Shown here piece after piece: positions 55,501 to 64,000 of a stretch of 64,000 nt of DNA. This DNA is from Parus major. Its lineage: Eukaryota; Chordata; Aves; Passeriformes; Paridae. The position numbers were made by a program, and so were the translations under genes. Positions within the stretch are counted from its first letter, which is position 1; each line of letters opens with the position of its first letter. The notes beneath the pieces are model-generated. The model saw only the letters and a program-made list of their open reading frames with translations, had not been told where the DNA came from and ran no database searches. Location of the stretch: the NCBI RefSeq assembly GCF_001522545.3, contig NC_031769.1, forward strand, positions 68,748,640 to 68,812,639, given 5' to 3'.

Positions 55501-58500
55501 TGTACAGACCAGACAGTGAAATTGCGTCAAGATTTCAGGAAACTGTAGCAACAGAAAGTTTCTGTTCTTTAGAGGATGAACACAACACACTTTCAGATTC
55601 CCATATGGAATGCATGTTGAGAGAGGAAGGACCTTCAAGAGTGTTGTTTTGGGGCTTTGGCAGACTGACAAGAATGTCTCCATAAAAAATTTTAAGACAC
55701 GACATGGTTTTAAAGAAGGGCAACAGCTTACGACTGCTGTGGGTATTGCAGTAATACTTGGATGTCCCACTCAACACTAAGGTCTCATTATGCTTGGCAC
55801 TGCACTGATAAAAATAAAAATAGAGCATCCAACTTTATGAGATTATAATCTAAAATGACTAATAACATATGATAGGCAGATTGCAGACTTTTGGACTGAA
55901 AAAAAGCTTGGGGAAAAGGAGGTTTTGTCCAGAGAAGGCGCATAACTTCCCTTCTGCTGGTTTTGCTTCAGTGATGTTTTTCCATTTTCATTCGACACTT
56001 TGGCTATATTTTCTCAATTAATAAGTTGGTAGACAATTAGTAAATTAATCAATGTTTCAGAGCTGTTTAGAGGACAAAGCATATGGAGAAACAGTGTCTG
56101 TATGAAACTATTTTATGTGAACACTTATATCCCAGCAAATAAAACCAAAGAGAAAGAGCTATAAGCAGAAAATTATAGATAATCTTTTAGACCCAGTTGC
56201 AGCCACCAGCTTACAGCTCCAGCTGGAGTTTCACTGACTACTATATTAATGTAACTGGACTTAAATCTAATGGCAAAAATATGTGTGCACACTGGTGAGT
56301 GAAAAACATCTGCTTGATCATTATGCATCCTTCCTTAGCTCAGCCTCTAGGTCCCTAAATTGTGTTCTTTCTGATTTTCTCCAATACACACACCTGCTAA
56401 CAGAACTGTCAGGCCTCTGCAGCAACAGCCAGAAGGAGCATTCTGCATTGCTGATTAGATCAGGGTGGGACAATGGTCTCTTGCTGGGCTGGATTCTTGC
56501 AGAATTCAACACAAACCAAATGGCTTTACAATTCCAGATTTTTTTTCAGACTAGCTTCTGGGCAATTAAGTGAAAAAGCATAATTTTCTCCTCCTAAATC
56601 AGATCCTCTGAATACTGAATACTACTGAGCTAGCAAAGAGAACAATCCTATACAACTCTGTATGGATGAAGCCTAATGGGCTTACCAGATGCTGGAGGGA
56701 GGTCTGAAGTGCTGCTGTTTGTCCCTGAAGTGCTTCCGTGTGTCCCTGAAGTGCTTCTGTTTGTGTTCTGGTACTTCATGTTGGTACTATCTGAAGGTAC
56801 ATCCTCCACACCAAGATCATTTGTTAGAGTGCTCTGACCAGCAGAGAGAAAATTCAAACCACAGGTGCACTGGGTACAGGAACCAGTTTCTGGGGAGGTG
56901 GAGGTGCTGTCAGCCGCAGCACAGCAGGGTTTGCTACACTTTTGGGGAGATTCTCTGTACAAAATGCCACACCTCACACAGATCTTCTCTGAGTCACAGT
57001 TTGTTGCAAAATGTTCTGTGTCTTTGTTGCCTGTTTCCTTGGGGCAACTGTGGGCACGTTGGCAAGATTTCTGTAGAAGCTGGTCCGTGGCAATGTGTGC
57101 CCCATTTGTGTTGGAAGGATGGTGAAAGCCTTGAGAGACTGATACATCCTCTGTGCTCCCAATACCTGAAAAGTACTGGTTCAAGCTGTCATTCTCCCCT
57201 GCCTCCATTGGTTCTGAAAATGATGACACGGTTTTACTGGCAGTCTGACTTAGTAAAGATAAATAATCAGTGTTATTAAGATCCTTATCCATGTATTCAT
57301 CTTCCGTGGGAACTGGTGGGAATTGGTAATCATCAGTCTCGGTTACCACAGAAAACTCTCCTGACTCACAAGGCTCTGTGCTGGGGCTCTCATTCCTGCA
57401 AGGAGTGTGACCAGAGGTGCAGCATGAGTTTCCAGGGACAGGACAGCCCGAGGGGACCAGGAGACACGTGTCTTCAGCCCTCTGGGGGACAGCAGCATTT
57501 GTGATGTTCACAGAAACAAACGCATCTCTGGGGGGTTCCTGAAAGAAGTTAAAAGCAAGAATATCTTTAACAAATAGATCAACATGAAGTTATTTTTCAG
57601 ACAAAGAAGGAAAAGGCAGATCATGGTCCTTCCTCTGTGTGGAGCTGCTGAGGTTGAGCAGTGCTGCTGTATTTGGGTGTTGATGTGTCATTCTACTCTG
57701 CTGTGAAACTGTGACTGGTGATGCTGGGCTCAGCAGGTGTTCAGAACAAAATCTGGTGGCCTGGGGAACAATAACATTTAATCTTGTGAGACAACAATTC
57801 CTGTTTTTTCCGAGGGCACTAAAGAAGAGTTAATAAACCTAGAAGAGTTGATGGATTCTGCTGTTCCTTATGGACCACTAGTAAGACACACCTAAGTGCT
57901 TATTAGGTTTTGTAAACCCTCCCATGTGTCTGAAGGGCTATTGATATGTGAAGGCCTTACTGGGGGCTGAATTTTTAATATCAGCAATGACTGAAGAAAA
58001 CACCTGGGTTGATTCGTAAGTTCTGAGACAAGCTAGAAGAAAACACAAGGAAGGTTGTATTAATCTGAAAGGTTAGGACAACAAATACAAAGGCACATGA
58101 CATCCTGTTGTCACAGTACTTGACAAAGTAAAGCTACATTTTTGGTAGCAGCTCCAAAAAGAAGGGTTGGGAAATACTTCAGGGGTTTTCTTCAGTTTGT
58201 ACAAGTTGTGTTTTAAAGATGGGTGTTTGGGAACAGATACCTTTAATTTCTAACATCTGTTCAGATCTTCCAGGACAGAAAAGAGAGTGTATGTGCTGCA
58301 AGCCACTAATTGCTGTTGATTCACTCCTCTGTCCCAGAGGATCTGAGCAGCTGCCAAGACACAGGAGGTGGCATGAAGACTTATGAGACAAAAGAGGAAC
58401 TGCCTGCTCAGAAAGGTGGGTTTTTTGGTATGTCTGGTTTTTCTTTCAAGCAATGAAATTTGAGTCTTCCAACAGCTAAGCTCATCACAGCTCCTAGAAG

Positions 58501-61500
58501 GGGTGGTGGGACACCTGGGACACCTCAGTCCACATCCAAGGTGCTAAGCAGGCTGTGCACATGAACTTGAACCAGTGCCACCATCTGTTCCAAGCATGAG
58601 GCTGGTGTTCTTCCAGAGCAAAAGCTCTTACTTATTTCATCGGAATGCACAAGCAGGATTTCTGAGTCCCCAGAATTAAGAAGTCAAACAATTTCTTTAG
58701 CTGATGGCTTTGTGTTTAATGCCTTGCATGCCTGGCATTTTTGGCATGACCCAAATCCAGGTTTCTTCCCTGTGAGCACTCTTGTGTGTAACAAGGGGCC
58801 AACTCAGCTGAAGCTTTTCCTGCACTTAAGACTCAGAAAGGCTCTCTCCTAGGTAGTCTCAGGTGTTCAACCTGTGGGTTCATGATTAACTTTCTTGTCA
58901 TAAATATTAAATGATCACAAGACCTTTATCTCTGTTAAAAGTGGCTGAAACCAGAGAGCAGGTTCAGAAGCTATTTGTGAATGGTGATTTCACATGCCTC
59001 ACATTTACAGAAAACCAGACTGAAAAAGCCAAAGCTGCGAGCAATTTTTGAGGAACTCAAAATTTGTTTTCTAGCCAAAGATTACCATGGAGTCTGCTTC
59101 AGAAGGGGTGTCAGGAATGCCATGAGGAAAACACAAAACAAAAGACAAAAAACACAAAAAAAAGGAGAAAATGCTACTATCTTTGACTTTACCTTTGTTC
59201 CTTTTATTTGGCTGCACACTTCATTAGCCCAGTTCTGTAGATCTGCTGTAGGGAAAACAAAAGAGTAGCTGTAACATATAGTAGGCACTTAACCACAGAC
59301 CTAAACATCCACAGTCATTCACAACCCACAATATCATATTAAATAAAACCAGCAAGCCTGTTTTTACTGCCTGTTCAAGTGTCCCAGCATCGGTCTAGCT
59401 GAGGATTCATTTTAACTGGAACAGGGATATATTTCTGTGGAACAAATGTTTCCAAGCTCCTAAAATAGACCACGGTTAAACTGTGTTCCACATCAAATGG
59501 GGTTTCTTTCCTGGTCATATGTCACACCAAGCTATGACTGGCCCAACAATGACCTGCTCACAGCAGAAATGGTCTATTTCAAGAGAAGTCACATGGATGG
59601 CCCAAAGGCCCTTCCAGACAGGAGTGAGAAGAGGGTAAGCCACTACAACCACAGGATGGCAGGCTCAAATACAGCATGCTCTACTTAATCAGGGTATGCT
59701 TAATGGGGATATTCATTCCAATTTCTTTGGAGTATCTCCCAAGGAAAAACTTTAAGTCCAACATGCTTTAGGGCAACAATTGACACAGTGAGCAATTCTT
59801 GGTTTGCATTTATAAATTTTCAGGGCTCAAGTCCCATTTACATTTGAAGTTTACAATGGTTTTGCATGGCTGAAGATAGATCAGCTGCGCAGCCACTGCC
59901 AGTTCCCAGCAATGACTCTGTTGCTCCGATGCTGATTTACCACCAGTACCCACACCAAGCAGGAATGGCTTCTTCCTGAGCCTGCAATTCTCCCCGGCTC
60001 GGGTGAGCAGGACTCCCCATGCTAAGGTAGTGAGGGACTGTCACTGCAGAGCAGCAGGGCAATAGAAAGGTTAAAGAAATTGCATTCCCCCCTAACCTGC
60101 TCTGCGTCGCAAGTATTTGGTTTGCGAGCAGAGTCACCATTTCCTCCAGCCCATCCCAGAAATTCCAGATTTAGCATAACCCATGTTTAGTGTGGCAGAG
60201 GCAGCCTATTTCTAAAACACAGGCTGAAATATACTTTACAAGAAGTGAGTTCTGTCTTCCTTTCCACTGCTTCCAAAACTTTGCATAAATTGTTAGCACT
60301 TGGGAAAGGAAATGATGGAAAAAGCTTTCCATGTTTAGAGGAAAAAAAAATTAAAAATCAACAGAACAATAGAGGTATGCCCTAAAGAGACACAGGGCTT
60401 AAAAGAGAGTGGAAGAATGTGAAGGTATTTCCATTTAATTAAAAAGAAACTCAGTATTCCACCGTTATCCAGTATGCCTTTGGCTAGAATTTTTCTATTT
60501 TTCTACTTTAACTATTCATTCTATTTCCTTCTAATATTTCTTCAATACCTCATCAGAACTTCAGCTTTCAGCTAAAAACATCATCTCCATCATATTCTCA
60601 AATACACTCAGGCCTTTGTATTGAAATCCATATTTTAACTGTCTGGATGCAGTTTTTTGGGTGGGAGGGAGAGTAAGGTGAAGAAGACAGGAATTCTATC
60701 TGTCCCTGCTTCCCTTCAGCAAGGGGTCAGCTGTGCCAGGTGATGCAGAGCAGCCAGGCTGCTATGAAAGCCCCCAGCACCAGCCCTCCTCCTTCCAACC
60801 ACAGTCATGTCTGCCCTGAGGATGGTCACTCCATGGGTCAAGTGTAATACACTGTAAATTACTGCCTGCGTAGAGGAAAGGAATTTTTAGCCTGGCTTTG
60901 TGCTAGATAAAGCATATCCGTATGGACAGACATAGGGATGGCACAGAACTTCCAGTGTAATTCCTGAGCTTAATCTGTTGGTTACCCATGGAATCAGATT
61001 GCACAGAGAGCCACAGTTGTCACACTCATGAATACCATTAGCTATGATGTACCTGTCAGCTTTTTTCCCTTCTTCTTGTAGTACACGATGAAGACGACAA
61101 TGCCAATTAGTGTCACAAAGAACAAGATGACAATCAACACGTATAAGATTCTATTTGTTCCTGCAGGGTGTAAAAAAGATAGTGCCATCAATACACAGCC
61201 TGCACTCAGCAGTATGACAATCCTTGCTCATTTTACCTGCTTTTCTACAGGAGGGGGTTGTTTTTTTCTTCCTATTTCATCTTTAGTTTCTATAATAAGA
61301 ACAATAACTCTAACACTCATGCAGTTCTGTGACAAGCAGACACACTGACGGTACCTAGTACCAAGACATCTCTATAAAAACCAGAATCTTGGTGTTACAG
61401 AGCAATACTGTCCGGTCAGGCTTCTCTCAATGTTCCCTTGCAAGCTCCCAGCAGACCACAGGGCTGAGCTTGATCTCACTCAGGGGACAGAGGACATATA

Positions 61501-63802
61501 TTTCATGGAGACTATAGATACAGGTGGAAAAATTTGTCCTTTATCTCAGGTTATGATAGATCACCGCATGCCAAGCAAGCAACCTCCTTGGTACCATATC
61601 CACGCTGAAGAAGGAATTGGACAGTGGGCAAGGGATGTCTGAGAGGGATCAGGCTGAGACTGCTATAAAGTAAGCAAGGAGAGGAGCTGCTGGTCTTTAT
61701 ACATGTAATGTGTGTGTGGAAAGCACAATAAAAATGAGCATGCTGTCATGGGTATAACATGGCTATAACAGAAATGCTGCCATGCAGTTTTAGTGGGAGA
61801 TGTCAAACTCATCTTAATAGTGGACATAGGCCCTAGAGTCACCAGGCCTATGGTGATTTTTAAAGGTGGGATTTTCCAAGAGCCCTGTCTTGGTCTACAG
61901 CTGCTCTCCCTAGAGTCATCCACAATGAGAATGGATTTAAGCCAGCCCAAACCTCTAGTAACCACATCCCTCCTACTTTCCAACCAGCAATCCATACGAG
62001 GACACAAACCATCTTCTGATGGTTCAGGCATCTTCCGTTCTTTACAAACTGCATCAGATTTGTCAGTCCCAGGCACACTTTCTTCCATCCCTAGAGCTGT
62101 ACAGCTAAAAAAGAAAGACAAAGAGGCTAGGTTTTCTCAAGGAAGCTTGTTGTGCCTCCTACAGTTACACAGAACAGTACTTTCTGTAGTAAAATACAAC
62201 ATTTCTCCACCCCTAAGAACCTCAGATACTTTACGGCTCGGCAGTTCTGTTGTCACTGCTGTCTCTTGTTCTCCTGTAAGGAGAATTCAAGCTTCAGCCT
62301 GACAATGCCTTAATCACTGCACAGCCAACGCTGATGCTCCATGTGCTCTACAGGCAGCCCGGGACACCCCACTGAGAAATGCTTTTGCCCAAGCCTTCTG
62401 GCTGGTGTGGTCCTTTTACAACACCCAGGGACTTACTTGGTCCAGGATTTACACTCGTCGGTGGATGAGGAGACCTTTGAGAAGTAGCCTCTGGGACATG
62501 GTATGCACATTGTGTCCCTGTCTTGTTGCACTGTGTGTAGGAAGGAAAACCGTAGATGAGTTTCTGTGGGTTCCTTCCAAGAGAGAGGAAGGTGACCATG
62601 CTCCCCATTCTCCCACTCCACTCTCCTCCCACAAACCCCCCAAAAGCTTTCATAAAGGGTGGGGTCTCAGGTTATATTAGGGCAGCAATGACAGTCCCAT
62701 GTAAGCCCTAGGAAGTCTCACCTGAGCACTTCTCTACATAGTCAAAATGAGAAATGACCAGGAGCCATTTGTGTTATTTATTGTAAAATAACACAGAGCT
62801 GTTACATCCTTCACCTTCTATTTATTCCCTTGTGATGATACTGTGTCAGAGACAGTGATGCTGACTGGTATAGTCACTTCTATGAAGCCACAGTAGACAA
62901 AATACTGTATCAGGATTTGTTAGGCTGGAGAAAAAACACCAACTGACTTCCAGACATATGAAGCATTTCTTCCTCCATTACTCTATTACTTGCTGCTTTT
63001 TTGGGGTTCCCTATGGCTTGTGGAGCTGTTCCCAGTGTTCACTACACCTCTGAACTTAACTATTTTCCACCCACAAAATACCTGCATCTTATTTTAATGA
63101 GACTTAAGAGTAAATTAAATGCCTGTAATAAATCTTTGCCATCTAAAACAGAATACTTGCTAAAACAGAATACATGAACTGCCTGAAAAGTGTTCATCAC
63201 TTTTAACTTGTTTGTAACATTAAAAAATGGCAAAGCAAAGTCATTGCACAAAAACAGATCGCAAATCTGACCTCAGGAACAACCTCCAAAAGAGTGCTTC
63301 TCTGAATATGGGAGCAATGCATGACCTAGTGACTCACAGTCAGACACCTCAGCAAACATTAGAAATGTACTGGACACCTTGCAACTACTGCCAAGTCCAT
63401 GTGACATCTTGCAGAAGTCACTTGATCCAAGATACTACTTAAACTATGGAGGCAGAAGCCTTCAACATGTTAATAGTCCAGGAGGAATATATGCAGTAGT
63501 AATGACTACTAGTAGTAGCAGACATGCATCTTCTATTGACAATTGTCTGAGAGTCTAAAGGACCCCCTCTAATGTCACAACCCACATGATGCTGGCCTCA
63601 TCCCGAAGGCCTGAGCTGGACATTTCACTTTGTGCATCCTGTACACCCTGTATCTTACCAGGAGGCTTGACTCCAAGTCCAGGAGCACACATGGTATTCC
63701 GCTGACAGCAGTCGCAATCCTCGCTCCAGTGGTAGCCCATTGTACAAGCACACTGCCGCTGGAACGTGCTGTTCCCTGGGTTCACTTCTCTCAAGGCCTT
63801 CC
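52173..63802 (-). CDS. TNFRSF11A: TNFRSF11A (RANK), partial gene: last seven coding exons
   Basis: RANK is a type I membrane receptor of the TNF receptor family that binds RANKL and signals through TRAF adaptors to NF-kB and MAP kinases; it is essential for osteoclast formation in mammals. Seven exons join with perfectly matching phases (63659-63802, 62437-62530, 62010-62104, 61053-61160, 59193-59245, 56686-57538, 52173-52552), giving 574 codons plus stop. Diagnostic sequence includes [11 protein letters not shown] in the ectodomain, a hydrophobic span followed by [16 protein letters not shown] in the cytoplasmic exon, and the FKGDIIVVY region in the last exon. With human RANK having ten exons, these are probably exons 4-10. 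The signal peptide and first cysteine-rich repeats lie beyond the right edge. The C-terminal part is longer than in human. All junctions are GT-AG. Confidence 0.95.
52553..56685. other. TNFRSF11A last intron
   Basis: About 4.1 kb of non-coding sequence between the large cytoplasmic exon and the terminal exon. It contains a 36-bp tandem duplication at 54015-54075. No additional exon is needed, since the flanking phases match. Confidence 0.85.
54015..54075 (+). repeat. 36-bp-period tandem duplication
   Basis: The 25-base block 54015-54039 (aaaaatttagaaatat plus atgtgacag) recurs at 54051-54075 with a purine-rich spacer of 11 bases between; the sequence after the second copy is similar to the spacer. 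Intronic. Confidence 0.85.
56686..57538 (-). CDS. TNFRSF11A: TNFRSF11A large cytoplasmic exon
   Basis: An 853-base exon with acceptor ctttcag|GAACCC and donor CATCTG|gtaagc, phase 0 in and phase 1 out, encoding 284 residues of the cytoplasmic tail. The TRAF6-binding motif PTEDEY lies at 57293-57310, about 75 residues in. Downstream a [19 protein letters not shown] block matches the human FSEPLEVGENDSLSQ segment. A Cys-rich stretch (CVRCG, CSKPCC, CTQCTCG) lies in the middle, where human has a comparable Cys-containing region. Just before the donor is a Ser/Thr-rich three-copy repeat of 7-residue units. The open frame continues 13 codons into the intron (to 56648), which is not coding. Most of the remaining sequence is poorly conserved with human, as is usual for this exon. 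Confidence 0.95.
56704..56760 (-). repeat. 21-bp coding tandem repeat in TNFRSF11A
   Basis: On the plus strand the word CTGAAGTGCT recurs at 56704, 56725 and 56746, exactly 21 bases apart. On the coding strand it encodes [14 protein letters not shown] and a partial STSD. It is in frame and therefore changes length without breaking the protein. Confidence 0.9.
57539..59192. other. TNFRSF11A intron
   Basis: Non-coding sequence between the 53-base exon and the large cytoplasmic exon. Nothing else was recognised. Confidence 0.85.
59193..59245 (-). CDS. TNFRSF11A: TNFRSF11A juxtamembrane 53-base exon
   Basis: A short exon encoding [17 protein letters not shown], preceded by the last two bases of an Ala codon. 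It aligns with the human juxtamembrane segment NLWHWINEACGRLSGDK that follows the KKGKALTA stretch. Phase 1 in and phase 0 out link exactly with the transmembrane exon and the large cytoplasmic exon. The donor is ACAAAG|gtaaag. The acceptor is a tandem ccctacagcag (NAGNAG), so use of the downstream AG would start the exon at 59242 and delete the single Ala while keeping the frame. Confidence 0.93.
59246..61052. other. TNFRSF11A intron
   Basis: Non-coding sequence between the transmembrane and juxtamembrane exons. No repeat or exon was recognised. Confidence 0.85.
61053..61160 (-). CDS. TNFRSF11A: TNFRSF11A transmembrane exon
   Basis: A 108-base exon, acceptor cctgcag|GAACAA and donor GACAG|gtacat, phase 1 at both ends. 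It encodes a hydrophobic segment of about 24 residues (starting [20 protein letters not shown]) followed by the stop-transfer basic cluster KKKGKKLT. The same arrangement is found in human RANK, where the span is followed by RKKGKALT. It anchors the receptor in the plasma membrane with the cysteine-rich repeats outside. Confidence 0.95.
61161..62009. other. TNFRSF11A intron
   Basis: Non-coding. The minus-strand ORF that runs here from the neighbouring exon is read-through past the donor. Confidence 0.85.
62010..62104 (-). CDS. TNFRSF11A: TNFRSF11A exon, end of CRD4 and stalk
   Basis: A 95-base exon, phase 2 in and phase 1 out. The acceptor is tttttag|CTGTAC, chosen over the later tacag because only the first completes the Asn codon of W-T-N-C and preserves frame. 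It encodes [20 protein letters not shown], the end of the fourth cysteine-rich repeat (human has TEKSDAVC), and a short stalk rich in charged residues and Pro. The donor GATG|gtttgt is weak (T at +3 and +4), but it is the one that joins in phase to the transmembrane exon. Confidence 0.92.
62105..62436. other. TNFRSF11A intron
   Basis: A 332-base intron with a pyrimidine-rich 3' end. Nothing else seen. Confidence 0.85.
62437..62530 (-). CDS. TNFRSF11A: TNFRSF11A exon, CRD4
   Basis: A 94-base exon, acceptor ctacacacag|TGCAAC and donor ACCAA|gtaagt, phase 1 in and phase 2 out. It encodes [20 protein letters not shown] and then [10 protein letters not shown]. This corresponds to the human stretch with TVCKPC, GYFSD and SSTDKCRPWTN, the body of the fourth cysteine-rich repeat. 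All four expected cysteines are present in the exon. Confidence 0.94.
62531..63658. other. TNFRSF11A intron
   Basis: Non-coding sequence between two ectodomain exons. Nothing recognised. Confidence 0.85.
63659..63802 (-). CDS. TNFRSF11A: TNFRSF11A exon, CRD2/CRD3
   Basis: A 144-base exon with acceptor ctcttttag|GGAAGG and donor CCTCCTG|gtaaga, phase 1 at both ends. It encodes [20 protein letters not shown] and then [20 protein letters not shown]. It aligns with human RANK around the N-glycosylation sequon GNST and the GYHW...DC.CC signature of the third cysteine-rich repeat. It is the most upstream exon in the window; the preceding exons with signal peptide and CRD1 are off the right edge. 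Confidence 0.95.
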
Positions 63803-64000
63803 CTAAAAGAGAAAGCAGATGAGAGTAAAAATCTCTCTGATAACAAGCCTCAAGTTTCTGAACCTCCTGTTCTATCTACTTGCTTTGCTTGAATGGCAGA
63901 TGCAAAACCACTCATGTTAGAGGAAATGGTGCCTTTCAGGAAGCAAGGGAGACCCTTGATCAGCACAGGGCTCCTCACCCACTGCACTCCAAAACAATAC
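63803..64000. other. TNFRSF11A intron, truncated by window edge
   Basis: Non-coding sequence upstream of the first visible exon on the minus strand. No further exon in these 198 bases. Confidence 0.8.

Noticed and set aside
56648..56685. The 13 codons after the large RANK exon in the same frame
   Set aside because: They follow a consensus gtaagc donor whose phase fits the terminal exon exactly, so they are intron.
62090..62104. Alternative acceptor (gtacag) inside the stalk exon
   Set aside because: Its use would break the phase with the preceding exon and remove the conserved N-C-T codons.

Overview
The window is vertebrate nuclear DNA, almost certainly from a bird. It has intron-split genes, CpG islands, long non-coding stretches and several decayed CR1 LINEs, including the CR1 3' tail with its degenerate ATTCTRTG-type terminus, which is the dominant avian retroposon. 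Nothing looks bacterial or viral, and no CRISPR array, operon or ribosome-binding site is expected or seen. The species cannot be named from the sequence alone.

Two genes are recognised, both on the minus strand. At the right, 52.2-63.8 kb holds the last seven coding exons of TNFRSF11A (RANK, the receptor for RANKL). They encode the cysteine-rich ectodomain from about CRD2/3 onward, the membrane span, a large cytoplasmic exon and the terminal exon with the conserved IVVY region. All seven splice phases chain without a break; the signal peptide and first CRDs lie beyond the right edge. At 12.8-14.4 kb is the first coding exon of ZCCHC2, interrupted by an 850-base run of N that hides its N-terminus. 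The remaining ZCCHC2 exons are not seen and should lie past the left edge. The order TNFRSF11A then ZCCHC2 on the same strand matches the order I know from human chromosome 18q21, so this is a conserved neighbourhood in reverse orientation.

Layout: 1-12.8 kb is ZCCHC2 intron 1, with a long minus-strand CR1 (2.6-4.4 kb), an LTR-like segment (5.57-5.89 kb), a plus-strand CR1 3' end (6.24-6.71 kb) and a second CpG island (10.0-10.75 kb). 12.8-14.6 kb is ZCCHC2 exon 1, the gap and the promoter CpG island. 14.6-52.2 kb is the TNFRSF11A-ZCCHC2 intergenic region. It contains a near-perfect 54-bp inverted repeat (20.63-20.75 kb), a CR1 3' end (43.04-43.59 kb) that abuts an orphan CpG island and a duplicated minisatellite (43.7-44.5 kb), and two CR1 ORF2 fragments in opposite orientation (46.8-48.05 kb). 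52.2-64 kb is TNFRSF11A.

The genes do not form a pathway. RANK is a TNF-receptor-family signalling receptor acting through TRAF adaptors in osteoclast and immune-organ development. ZCCHC2 is a poorly characterised CCHC zinc-finger protein. No undescribed gene system could be demonstrated. The most unexplained structures are the 54-bp foldback at 20.6 kb and the two CpG islands without an assigned gene.
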